Both the position numbers and the translations under genes were made by a program. The notes under the pieces are model-generated. The model saw only the letters and a program-made list of their open reading frames with translations, was not told the DNA's origin and did not search any database. Shown piece after piece: positions 49,058 to 56,695 of a stretch of 64,000 bases of DNA (within the stretch, counting starts at the first letter, position 1; every line of letters starts with the position of its first letter). This DNA comes from Sphingomonadaceae bacterium (lineage in GTDB: Bacteria > Pseudomonadota > Alphaproteobacteria > Sphingomonadales > Sphingomonadaceae): the NCBI GenBank assembly GCA_027533105.1, contig JAPZTW010000004.1, positions 129,001-193,000 on the forward strand, in the 5' to 3' direction.

Positions 49058-50113
49058 ATGCATTTTCTCGACCAGGCCAAGATCTACATTCGCTCGGGGC
49101 AGGGCGGGCCCGGGGCTGTCTCGTTCCGGCGCGAGAAATACGTTGAATATGGCGGCCCCGATGGGGGCAATGGCGGCAAGGGCGGGGACATCATTTTCGA
49201 AGCCGTGGCGGGGCTGAATACCCTGATCGACTTCCGCTATACCCAGCATTTCAAGGCGCCGCGCGGGGTTCACGGTTCGGGCAAGAACCGCAACGGCGCG
49301 GCTGGCAAGGACCTGGTGATCAAGGTTCCGGTCGGCACCCAGGTGATCTCGGACGAAGACGGCGAGACCGTGCTGCTTGACCTGACCGAGGCCGGCCAGC
49401 GGGTCACCTTGCTTCATGGCGGGCTCGGTGGACGGGGCAACGCCAGTTACAAGACCAGCACCAACCGCGCACCAAGGCAGCACCAACAGGGCATACCGGG
49501 CGAGGAAATGTACGTCTGGCTGCGCCTGAAGCTGCTGGCCGACGTTGGCCTGGTCGGCCTGCCCAATGCCGGCAAGAGCACCTTCATCAACCAGATCACC
49601 AACACCAAGGCCAAGGTGGGCGATTACGCCTTTACCACCCTACGCCCCCAGCTGGGCGTGGTGCGCCATCGCGATCGCGAATTCGTGCTGGCCGACATTC
49701 CGGGCCTGATTGCCGGGGCGGCCGAGGGTGCCGGGATCGGTGACCGGTTCCTGGGCCATATCGAGCGCTGCCGGGTGCTGATCCACCTGATCGACATCAA
49801 CGGTACCGATCCGGCCGAGGCGCTGGAAATCATCGAGGACGAACTGGCAGCCTATGGCAATGGCCTTGAGGAAAAGCCCCGCCTGATCGCGCTCAACAAG
49901 GTCGATACGGTCGATGCCGAACTGGTGAAGATGTTCATCAAGGAACTGAAGGCCGCCGGGGCGAAGAAGGTTTTCCCGATTTCGGGCGCGACGGGCAAGG
50001 GCATGGACGCCCTGCTCGATGCCGTACTCGAATACCTGCCCGCCGCAACCGTGACCGAACGGCCCGATGGCGAACGCGAAGAGGCCGACGACAAGCCCTG
50101 GTCGCCGCTCTGA
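49058..50113 (+). CDS. obgE: Obg-family GTPase
   Basis: ObgE (CgtA) is an essential GTPase of 50S ribosome maturation and stress control. The 351-residue protein has the glycine-rich Obg fold (about 1-155, with EYGGPDGGNGGKGGDI). The G domain has G1 at GLPNAGKST (167-175), TTLRPQLG, DIPGLIAGAAEGAGIGDRFL and NKVD. An acidic C-terminal tail completes the usual order. Confidence 0.96.
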   Translation: MHFLDQAKIYIRSGQGGPGAVSFRREKYVEYGGPDGGNGGKGGDIIFEAVAGLNTLIDFRYTQHFKAPRGVHGSGKNRNGAAGKDLVIKVPVGTQVISDEDGETVLLDLTEAGQRVTLLHGGLGGRGNASYKTSTNRAPRQHQQGIPGEEMYVWLRLKLLADVGLVGLPNAGKSTFINQITNTKAKVGDYAFTTLRPQLGVVRHRDREFVLADIPGLIAGAAEGAGIGDRFLGHIERCRVLIHLIDINGTDPAEALEIIEDELAAYGNGLEEKPRLIALNKVDTVDAELVKMFIKELKAAGAKKVFPISGATGKGMDALLDAVLEYLPAATVTERPDGEREEADDKPWSPL

Positions 50114-50163
50114 CCGCCGCGCTAGGCATTGCATCGCGCGCCGATTCGCCTAATCGGCAAGCC

Positions 50164-51294
50164 ATGAAGATCACCTGCCTTGCCGATCTGGCCGATGCCA
50201 CCCGCTGCCGCCGCCTGGTGGTAAAGGTCGGCTCGTCGCTGCTCGTCGGCAAGGATGGGGTGCGGCGCGGCTGGCTGGAAGGGCTGGTGGCCGAGATTGC
50301 CGCGGCCCGCGCGCGCGGCCAGGAAGTGATCGTGGTCTCCTCCGGCGCGATTGCGCTGGGCGCGGCCAAGCTTGGGCTGGACAAGGGCGGGCGCGGCAGC
50401 CTGGCCGATGCCCAGGCCGCTGCCGCCGTCGGCCAGATCGCGCTGTCGGGCCTCTGGGCCGAGCTGCTGGGCGCGCATGGCCTCACCGCCGCGCAATTGC
50501 TGCTGACGCTGGAAGATCTTGAGGATCGCCGCCGCTACCTCAACGCCACGGCCACGCTGACCCGTCTGCTCGATGCGGGGGCCGTGCCGGTGATCAACGA
50601 GAATGACAGCGTCGCAACGCAAGAGATCCGCTTTGGGGACAATGACAGGCTCGCGGCCCGCGTCGCCCAGGCGGCCCAGGCCAATGCCGTGCTGCTGCTG
50701 TCCGATGTCGATGGCCTGTTCGATCGCAACCCGGCCGAACCGGGCGCGCGGCTGCTGCCCGAAGTGCGCGGCGTGACGGCCGAGGTTCACGCCATGGCGA
50801 CCGGCGGCTCCTCCTCCGGCATGGGTTCGGGCGGCATGACGTCAAAGCTCCAGGCGGCCGAGATTGCCGAACGCGCGGGGATTGCGCTGGCCATCGCCAG
50901 CGGGCTGCATGATGCGCCAATTGCCCGCGCCACCAACGAGGCCATAGGCACCCTGTTCCTGCCCAAGCGCAAGGATGCCGGGCGCAAGGCCTGGCTGGGC
51001 GGGCGGCTGCGTCTGAAAGGCGCGCTGGTAATCGATGCCGGGGCAGCCCGTGCGCTGGGCAAGGGCTCCAGCCTGCTCGCTGCCGGGGTGGTGCGGGTCG
51101 AGGGTGAGTTCCAGCGCGGCGATGCCGTGGCGATCCGCGGCGAGGGCGGCGAAACGCTGGCTCATGGCCTGGCCGAGTACGATGCGGTGGAATGCGCGCG
51201 GCTGATGGGGCGCAATTCCGCGGAGCATGGCGAACTGCTGGGCTATGCCCCGCGTTCGGCCGTGGTTCACCGCGATCAACTGGTGCTGCTGTGA
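50164..51294 (+). CDS. proB: Glutamate 5-kinase
   Basis: ProB phosphorylates glutamate to start proline synthesis and is feedback-inhibited by proline. The 376-residue protein has the kinase domain (VVKVGSSLLVG, VVSSGAIALGAAKLGL, NENDSVATQEIRFGDND, LSDVDGLFDRNPA, MGSGGMTSKLQAAEIA) and a C-terminal PUA domain (from about 280: GALVIDAGAARAL). It follows obgE by 50 bases, as in many bacteria. Its stop overlaps the next start. Confidence 0.96.
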   Translation: MKITCLADLADATRCRRLVVKVGSSLLVGKDGVRRGWLEGLVAEIAAARARGQEVIVVSSGAIALGAAKLGLDKGGRGSLADAQAAAAVGQIALSGLWAELLGAHGLTAAQLLLTLEDLEDRRRYLNATATLTRLLDAGAVPVINENDSVATQEIRFGDNDRLAARVAQAAQANAVLLLSDVDGLFDRNPAEPGARLLPEVRGVTAEVHAMATGGSSSGMGSGGMTSKLQAAEIAERAGIALAIASGLHDAPIARATNEAIGTLFLPKRKDAGRKAWLGGRLRLKGALVIDAGAARALGKGSSLLAAGVVRVEGEFQRGDAVAIRGEGGETLAHGLAEYDAVECARLMGRNSAEHGELLGYAPRSAVVHRDQLVLL

Positions 51295-52202
51295 CCATTG
51301 CCATTACGGGCGCGACCGGGTTCGTTGGCCAGGCCCTGCTCGACCGCGCGGTGAAAGCCGGGCACGAGGTGCGCGCCCTGACCCGGCGCGAACAGCCGCC
51401 CCGCGCCGGGGTGGAATGGGTGCGCGGCGATCTGGATAATCGCGCGGCGCTGCGCAAGTTGTGCAAGGGCGCCGAAGCCGCGATCCACGTGGCCGGGGTG
51501 GTCAATGCTCCCGATGCCGCCGGGTTCGAGGCGGGCAATGTCACCGGCACGCTTAACCTGATCGAGGCGGCGCGCCACCAGGGCGTGCCCCGGCTGGTCC
51601 ACGTCTCCTCGCTCTCGGCGCGCGAGCCGGACCTCTCGGCCTATGGCGCCAGCAAGGCCCGGGCCGAAAAGCTGGTCATGGCTGGCGGGATCGACTGGAC
51701 CATCGTGCGTCCGCCCGCGATCTATGGCCCGCGCGATACCGAGATGTTCGAACTGTTCCGGCTCGCCCGCTGGGGCCTGATGCCGATGCCGCCCAGCGAG
51801 GGGCGCACCTCGGTGATCCACGTCGATGATCTGGCCCGGCTGCTGCTGGCGCTGGTTCCGGCGAGCGAGGATGTCTCTCACCAGGTCTATGAGCCTGACG
51901 ACGGCCGCAAGCAGGGCTGGAGCCATTACGAGCTGGCCCGGACGGTCGGCTGGGCCATGGGGCGACGCCCCTGGGTGGTGCACCTATCCCGCGCCTCGCT
52001 GGAACGGGTCGCCCGGGCCGATCGCTTCGTGCGCAAGCACAAGGCCAAGCTGACGCTCGACCGGGTCGGCTACATGACGCACCCGGACTGGGTCGTCACC
52101 CACGATGCCCGCCCGCCTGCGGACCTGTGGCGCCCGCTGATCCCCACGCGCGAAGGGCTGAAGGCGACGGCCGACTGGTACCGCGAGAACAAGTGGCTTT
52201 AG
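51291..52202 (+). CDS. NAD(P)-binding extended/atypical SDR (NmrA/NDUFA9-like)
   Basis: The 303-residue protein starts at a GTG overlapping the proB stop. Its first motif is ITGATGFVGQALLDRAVKAG, followed by HVSSLSAREPDLSAYGASKA, where the YxxxK pair of SDRs is present, and TIVRPPAIYGPRD. The C-terminal part (KLTLDRVGYMTHPDWVV) is specific to Sphingomonad-type members. The substrate is unknown. A decayed copy of its last 31 codons lies at 54066-54158, beyond the convergent amidohydrolase gene. Confidence 0.85.
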   Translation: MTIAITGATGFVGQALLDRAVKAGHEVRALTRREQPPRAGVEWVRGDLDNRAALRKLCKGAEAAIHVAGVVNAPDAAGFEAGNVTGTLNLIEAARHQGVPRLVHVSSLSAREPDLSAYGASKARAEKLVMAGGIDWTIVRPPAIYGPRDTEMFELFRLARWGLMPMPPSEGRTSVIHVDDLARLLLALVPASEDVSHQVYEPDDGRKQGWSHYELARTVGWAMGRRPWVVHLSRASLERVARADRFVRKHKAKLTLDRVGYMTHPDWVVTHDARPPADLWRPLIPTREGLKATADWYRENKWL

Positions 52203-53920
52203 GCCGGGAAGAACCGCCCTTCGAAGACCACCCCAGCGATCCCGATCCGGTTCAGGCCCGCCACTCCGGCCGCATAGGGATCGCGGTCCAGCACGGCGAA
52301 GTCGGCCTTCTTGCCCGGCGCGATCGAGCCGACCAGGCTGTCCATGCCGATCACCTGTGCCGCCTCGCTGGTAATCGCGCGCAAGGCCTTGTCGAGCGTC
52401 AGCGCCTCGCTTGGCACCTTGCGGTTGCCTTCGATGGTGATCCGGTTGGCCGCGATCCAGGCCAGGTAGAAGGGATCGATCGGCGCCATGTTGAAATCGC
52501 TGTGCAGCCCCAGCGGTACGCCCTTGCGCTCCAGCGAGCCCAGCCGGTTGATTGCCCCGGCCCGGTCATGCCCCAGCCCCGTCCGGCCATAGGCATCGCC
52601 CAGCACGCGGATGTAATTGGGTTGGGCTGAAACCATCAGGCCGAGCCGGGCTATCCGGCGATTCTGTGCTTCGGTCGAATAGCCCAGGTGTTCCAGGGTG
52701 ATGGTCTGCGCCCGGCGCTCGGGCAGGCGTTCTACCGCCGCCAGCACGGCATCCAGCCCTTCGTCGCCGTTGACGTGGATGTGGAGCGAATAGCCCGCCT
52801 GCCAGAACCGGCTGGCCATGTCGGCCAGCGCGGCGGGCGGGGTGATCCACTTGCCCTGGTGCCCGTCGGTATAGCCGGGCGGGTACATCCGCATGTTGAG
52901 GGCGAAGAACGCGCCATCGGCCAGCAACTTGACCCGCCGGTCGACGCGGACATGCGGCCCGGCAAAGGCCGCTTCGGTTTCGCGCAGCATCTGATCGAGA
53001 TCGCGACTGGCGGCAACCTGATGCGCCAGCGGCATCAGCATGATCCGCGATGGATTGTCCGCCCGTTCGAAGGCGGTGCGGATCAGGCCGGCCTCGGTGG
53101 CGAAATCGGCAAAGATGCCGGTGCCCATGTCCGATACGGTGGTGACGCCCTTGGTCAGCATCAGCCGTTGCAGATCGGCCATCCCGGCGCGGACCTTGCC
53201 GCCGCCGAGCAGGGTCGGCTGCATCTTGCCCAGCGCCACCGGCAGGCCGGTTTCGGAGAACAGCCCGCGTTCGAAACTGCTGTCCTTGGGATCGGCCCCA
53301 GCCTTGGCCATGGCGGCGGAGAAGGCTTCGGCTGTGCCCAGGCCCCAGGCCTTGAGCGCGGCACTGTTGACGATCACGTCGTGAAAGCTGCGCTGCCAGA
53401 TCACCACGGCGCGATCGGGCGCCAGGGTATCAAGCGCGGCGCGATCCAGCGGGCCGTGAAACAGTTCGTGATAGCCCCAGCAGATGAACGGATCGGCCGA
53501 ACTGGCTGACAAGGTCGCGCGCAGCCGGTCCCACCATTCGCGCGGCGTGCGCGCACCGGGGTAGCGCCCCTTGGGCAAGTCCCAGTCATCCGGAGCGATG
53601 AAGGGCAGGTTGAGCATGACCGCTGCCAGCATGGGGTGAACGTGCGGATCGATCAGCCCCGGAAACAGGACCTGCCCGGACAGGCTGCGATCGATCCTGG
53701 TCGGCCGGCCTGTGGTCCAGGGGGCCAGTTCGTCCAGGGTCTGGCCAAGCCCCAGGATCAGGCCATCGGCCACCGCGACATAACGCGCAGTGGGCAGCGC
53801 CGGTTCCATGGTCACGATCCGGCGCGCTTCGAACACGGTTACCGGGCTCTGGGCAGCGAAGGCCCGGCTGCCGAGCGGCAGGGCGGCGAACGAGGCGATG
53901 GCGGTGCGGCGGTCGAGCAT
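52199..53920 (-). CDS. Exported amidohydrolase (YtcJ-like)
   Basis: This 573-residue amidohydrolase-3 family enzyme has a Tat-like N-terminus (MLDRRTAIASFAALPLGSRA). The metal motif is VLFPGLIDPHVHPML, with LADGAFFALNMR in the middle. Later come LHIHVNGDEGLDAVLAA, ALRAITSEAAQVIGMDSLVG and IAPGKKADFAVLDRDPY, the usual closing strands. Relatives hydrolyse varied amides, and the substrate is unknown. ATG at 53920 is chosen over a frame reaching 54148. The gene lies between the intact SDR 3' end and its relic, so it may have arrived by rearrangement. Confidence 0.88.
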   Translation of the reverse strand: MLDRRTAIASFAALPLGSRAFAAQSPVTVFEARRIVTMEPALPTARYVAVADGLILGLGQTLDELAPWTTGRPTRIDRSLSGQVLFPGLIDPHVHPMLAAVMLNLPFIAPDDWDLPKGRYPGARTPREWWDRLRATLSASSADPFICWGYHELFHGPLDRAALDTLAPDRAVVIWQRSFHDVIVNSAALKAWGLGTAEAFSAAMAKAGADPKDSSFERGLFSETGLPVALGKMQPTLLGGGKVRAGMADLQRLMLTKGVTTVSDMGTGIFADFATEAGLIRTAFERADNPSRIMLMPLAHQVAASRDLDQMLRETEAAFAGPHVRVDRRVKLLADGAFFALNMRMYPPGYTDGHQGKWITPPAALADMASRFWQAGYSLHIHVNGDEGLDAVLAAVERLPERRAQTITLEHLGYSTEAQNRRIARLGLMVSAQPNYIRVLGDAYGRTGLGHDRAGAINRLGSLERKGVPLGLHSDFNMAPIDPFYLAWIAANRITIEGNRKVPSEALTLDKALRAITSEAAQVIGMDSLVGSIAPGKKADFAVLDRDPYAAGVAGLNRIGIAGVVFEGRFFPA

Positions 53921-54065
53921 AATGGCTGTAGTCTGCGGGCGGCCTGATTGAAAGGCAACCTTGCCTGTTTGGCAAGGATGGGCCTCAGAATGCCGGGTCT
54001 TGGCCCGGCGGCAGCCGGGTGGCGCTGCTTTCGCCATGGATGTGGCATTTTGTCTGGTGCCAGCC

Positions 54066-54158
54066 CGCCCGCCGGTCGGGCTGCGATGCCCCCTTATCCC
54101 CACGCGCGATCGGCTACAGGCGACCGCTGAGTGGTATCGGGACAACAACTGGCTCTAA
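54066..54158 (+). pseudogene. Relic of the 3' end of an SDR gene paralogous to 51291-52202
   Basis: The plus strand encodes ARPPVGLRCPLIPTRDRLQA followed by TAEWYRDNNWL and a stop. The intact SDR ends ARPPADLWRPLIPTREGLKA followed by TADWYRENKWL. The last 72 bases agree at about 56 positions. Upstream of 54066 the similarity vanishes, and no start or SDR motif is present. It is therefore a short, decayed gene end, directly followed by a hairpin. Confidence 0.72.
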
Positions 54159-54159
54159 G

Positions 54160-54191
54160 CAGGCGCTTATCCGGTTGGTGATAAGCGCCTG
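54160..54191 (+). terminator. Perfect 12-bp hairpin after the SDR relic
   Basis: CAGGCGCTTATC (54160-54171) and GATAAGCGCCTG (54180-54191) pair perfectly around an 8-base loop, starting one base after the relic stop codon. There is no T tract, so efficiency is uncertain. It looks like the original 3' end of the lost gene, now about 60 bases before the cytochrome b561 start. Confidence 0.6.
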
Positions 54192-54251
54192 TGGCTGGCG
54201 CGGCGTGGATGAGGGGGACACGCCAAGGGCTCCGTTCAAGGAGCAAATGCC

Positions 54252-54968
54252 ATGGAAAGCCAATCTGTCACGCCGCGTCGCTGGGATCCGATCGTCAAGC
54301 TGACGCACTGGGGCGTCGTGACCGCCGTGATCGCCAATGCGATCTTCACCGAGGAAGGATCGGGCTGGCACATCTGGGTGGGTTATGGCCTGGCCGGATT
54401 GCTGGCGCTACGCCTGTTGTGGGGCCTGATCGGCCCGGCCGAGGCGCGGTTCAGCGCCTTTCCGCCCAGCCCGGCGCGGGCCTTGGCCCATCTGGGGGAG
54501 ATCCGGCGGGGTGAAGTGGTTCGCCACCGTTCGCACAATCCGCTGGGCGCGCTGATGGCCTATGCGATCTGGGGCACGTTGCTGGTGATCGTCGGCAGTG
54601 GCATTGCCATGTCCGGCCCGCCGCCCGCCGATCCCGCCGCTGTGCAGGGCGAGGCTGGTGAAGGCCGGGAAGGCCAGCGCCCCGAGCCTGATGAGGAACG
54701 CGAGGAAGGCCGCGAATTGTCCGCCAACCTGCCCGGCAGGATCGTCAACCTGATCATGCCCCCGGCCCGGGCCGAGGCAGCCGAAGGCCATGAAGGTGGC
54801 GGCGGCGCGGGCGAAGGCGACGAATTGTTCGAGGAAGTGCACGAAATCGCGGTGAACTTGCTCTATCTGCTGATTGCCCTCCATATAGCCGGGGTGATCT
54901 TCGAGACCCGCCGGTCGGGCCACGAGATCGTGGGTGCAATGATTCCGGGGGGCAACCGCCGGGCCTGA
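54252..54968 (+). CDS. Cytochrome b561-family protein with acidic inserts
   Basis: This is a di-haem b-type cytochrome of 238 residues. Four helices are visible, with candidate haem ligands His19 (IVKLTHWGVV), His40 (GWHIWVGYGLAG) and a His in LLIALHIAGVIFE. The PF01292 layout is clear, but the loop between helices 3 and 4 is expanded by about 70 residues rich in Glu, Gly and Pro (EGREGQRPEPDEEREEGREL, then AEGHEGGGGAGEGDEL). The enzyme probably carries electrons across the inner membrane. The partner is unknown; the next gene, 11 bases away, is a membrane regulator. Confidence 0.9.
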   Translation: MESQSVTPRRWDPIVKLTHWGVVTAVIANAIFTEEGSGWHIWVGYGLAGLLALRLLWGLIGPAEARFSAFPPSPARALAHLGEIRRGEVVRHRSHNPLGALMAYAIWGTLLVIVGSGIAMSGPPPADPAAVQGEAGEGREGQRPEPDEEREEGRELSANLPGRIVNLIMPPARAEAAEGHEGGGGAGEGDELFEEVHEIAVNLLYLLIALHIAGVIFETRRSGHEIVGAMIPGGNRRA

Positions 54969-54979
54969 CGGAGCGAGCC

Positions 54980-55504
54980 ATGGCTGCCAGCCATCCGGAC
55001 CAGACAAGACCCGGCCAGGCAGGGCGGGACCAGAACCGCCGCCGCGATCATCGGACCGCATTGGTCGCGGCGGTGGTGGTGATCCAGGCCGTGGCGGCGG
55101 CGTTCTTCGTGGCCGATGCGCTGGACGACGTGGCGCAGGATGGCCTGTCCGCGCATGTCCTGATCGAGGGGTTGATCGCCTTTGCCCTGGTCGCGGGGGT
55201 GGTGCTGGGCGGCTGGCACATGCGCACAATGCTGGCCGAGGCGCGCCGCCGCGAGGAAGCCCTGGCGGTGGCATCGGGCGCATTGGCCGAACATATCGGC
55301 ACACGCTTTCGCGACTGGGGGCTAACGGCGGCGGAAAGCGATGTCGCGCTCTTCGCCCTCAAAGGCTGCGACGTGGCGGAGATTGCCCGGCTGCGCGGCG
55401 CGGCGACCGGCACGGTCCGCGCGCAGTTGAGCCAGGTCTATGCCAAGGCCGGGGTCGCCAGCCAGGCCGGGCTGGTCAGCCTGTTCATCGAGGATCTGCT
55501 TTAG
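54980..55504 (+). CDS. Membrane-anchored LuxR-type HTH regulator
   Basis: The 174-residue protein has two hydrophobic helices (about 27-46, ALVAAVVVIQAVAAAFFVAD, and about 60-80, VLIEGLIAFALVAGVVLGG) and a charged linker (EARRREEALAVASGALAEHI). A C-terminal GerE/LuxR helix-turn-helix follows: LTAAESDVALFALKGCDVAE, IARLRGAATGTVRAQLSQVY, KAGVASQAGLVSL. It lacks a receiver domain, so the signal may be sensed at the membrane, perhaps the redox state of the co-transcribed cytochrome b561. Its stop overlaps the convergent cysH stop. Confidence 0.85.
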   Translation: MAASHPDQTRPGQAGRDQNRRRDHRTALVAAVVVIQAVAAAFFVADALDDVAQDGLSAHVLIEGLIAFALVAGVVLGGWHMRTMLAEARRREEALAVASGALAEHIGTRFRDWGLTAAESDVALFALKGCDVAEIARLRGAATGTVRAQLSQVYAKAGVASQAGLVSLFIEDLL

Positions 55505-56274
55505 AACGCCGGATCGTAGCCCGGCGGCAGGTCGCTGGCGCTCGCTTCGCCGTGGATGCCGCATTCGGTCTTGTCCCAACCCTTCCAGCGGCCGGAGCGC
55601 GGATCTTCGCCGGGGGCGACCTTGCTGGTGCAGGGCGAGCAGCCGATCGAGGGATAGCCTTGCGCGACCAGCGGGTGGCGCGGCAGCTTGTGTTCGTCGA
55701 TATAGGCTTCGAGCTGGTCCTTGGACCAATCGGCCAGCGGGTTGAGCTTCAACCGGCCCTCGTCGATCTCGAACCGGGGCAGGGCGGCGCGGCTCTTGGC
55801 CTGGAAGGCCTTGCGGCCGGAAATCCAGGCGTCGAACGGTGCCAGCGCGCGGCGCAGCGGGCGAACCTTGCGGATATCGCAGCAGCCATCGGGATCATAG
55901 GACCAGCGCAGCCCGGTCTGGTCGCGCGCGGCCAGGTCATAGGGATCGGGGCGGAACACGCGCAGGTCGGTAAAGCCCAGCCGCTCGGACAGTTCGTCGC
56001 GATAGGCCAGCGTCTCGCCGAACATCTTCTGGGTGTTGATGAAGATCAGCGGCACGGTCTTGTCGACCGCCGCGACGAGGTGCAGCAGCGCCGCCGATTC
56101 CGCGCCGAACGAGGAGACGATGGCGATCCGGCCCTTGAGCTCGCCCGCCAGCAGTTCGGTCAGCATCGCCCCGGTATCGACCCCGGCGAAACGCGCGTTC
56201 AGCGCATCGGCCTGGGCCTGAACAAAGGCCGGGGCAGTGTCGATCACATCGGGCTGGCGCTGGGCTTCAGCCAT
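55501..56274 (-). CDS. cysH: Assimilatory adenylyl-sulfate (APS) reductase
   Basis: This enzyme reduces activated sulfate to sulfite with thioredoxin. The 257-residue protein has the PP-loop VSSFGAESAALLHLVA, the cysteines Cys131-Cys132 and Cys212-X2-Cys215 that bind a 4Fe-4S cluster, and catalytic Cys238 in TECGIHGE. The iron-sulfur cysteines mark it as the APS-using type rather than E. coli-like PAPS reductase. It is the last gene of the cobA-DUF2849-cysI-DUF934-cysH operon, overlapping DUF934 by 8 bases. Confidence 0.95.
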   Translation of the reverse strand: MAEAQRQPDVIDTAPAFVQAQADALNARFAGVDTGAMLTELLAGELKGRIAIVSSFGAESAALLHLVAAVDKTVPLIFINTQKMFGETLAYRDELSERLGFTDLRVFRPDPYDLAARDQTGLRWSYDPDGCCDIRKVRPLRRALAPFDAWISGRKAFQAKSRAALPRFEIDEGRLKLNPLADWSKDQLEAYIDEHKLPRHPLVAQGYPSIGCSPCTSKVAPGEDPRSGRWKGWDKTECGIHGEASASDLPPGYDPAF

Positions 56275-56695
56275 GCCGTTTCGCCCAGATCGCGGCGCGA
56301 CCATCGGTGGTGGGCTGATAGACCTCGGCAAAGCGGGTGAAGGCGCCTTCGGCATCGGCGGGATCGAGCGGCACTTCGGGGGCGAAGGCATCGAACCCGC
56401 AGCGGCGCAGGAAGGCGATTTGATCGACCAGCACGTCACCCACGGCGCGCAGCTCGCCGGTGTAGCCCGCCTCGCGCAGGATCCGGGCGGCGGAATAGCC
56501 GCGCCCGTCGCCGAACACGGGGAAATTCACCTCGATCAGTTGCAACCGGTCGAGGTGCGGAAGCAGGTCACGCGCATCGTCGCCCGGTTCGAGCCGGACG
56601 GCGGCGGCGTTCGATTGCTCACCGAACGAATCCACCGTCACGGCCGGATCGGCCACCGGTTCGTCAGTGCGGAAGCGGAACTGGACTTCAGCCAT
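56267..56695 (-). CDS. DUF934 sulfite-reductase-associated protein
   Basis: The 142-residue product matches DUF934 (PF06073): LLPHLDRLQLIEVNFPVFGD, GRGYSAARILREAGYTGELR, AVGDVLVDQIAFLRRCGFDAF. These proteins are almost always encoded beside cysI/cysH and are proposed to assist sulfite reductase, though no activity is proven. ATG at 56695 overlaps the cysI stop by 8 bases. Confidence 0.92.
   Translation of the reverse strand: MAEVQFRFRTDEPVADPAVTVDSFGEQSNAAAVRLEPGDDARDLLPHLDRLQLIEVNFPVFGDGRGYSAARILREAGYTGELRAVGDVLVDQIAFLRRCGFDAFAPEVPLDPADAEGAFTRFAEVYQPTTDGRAAIWAKRHG

Noticed and set aside
53961..54158. 65-codon frame ending in the SDR-like tail considered as a small gene
   Set aside because: Only the last 31 codons resemble the SDR, the rest has no similarity or ribosome site, and the divergence fits a decayed relic better.
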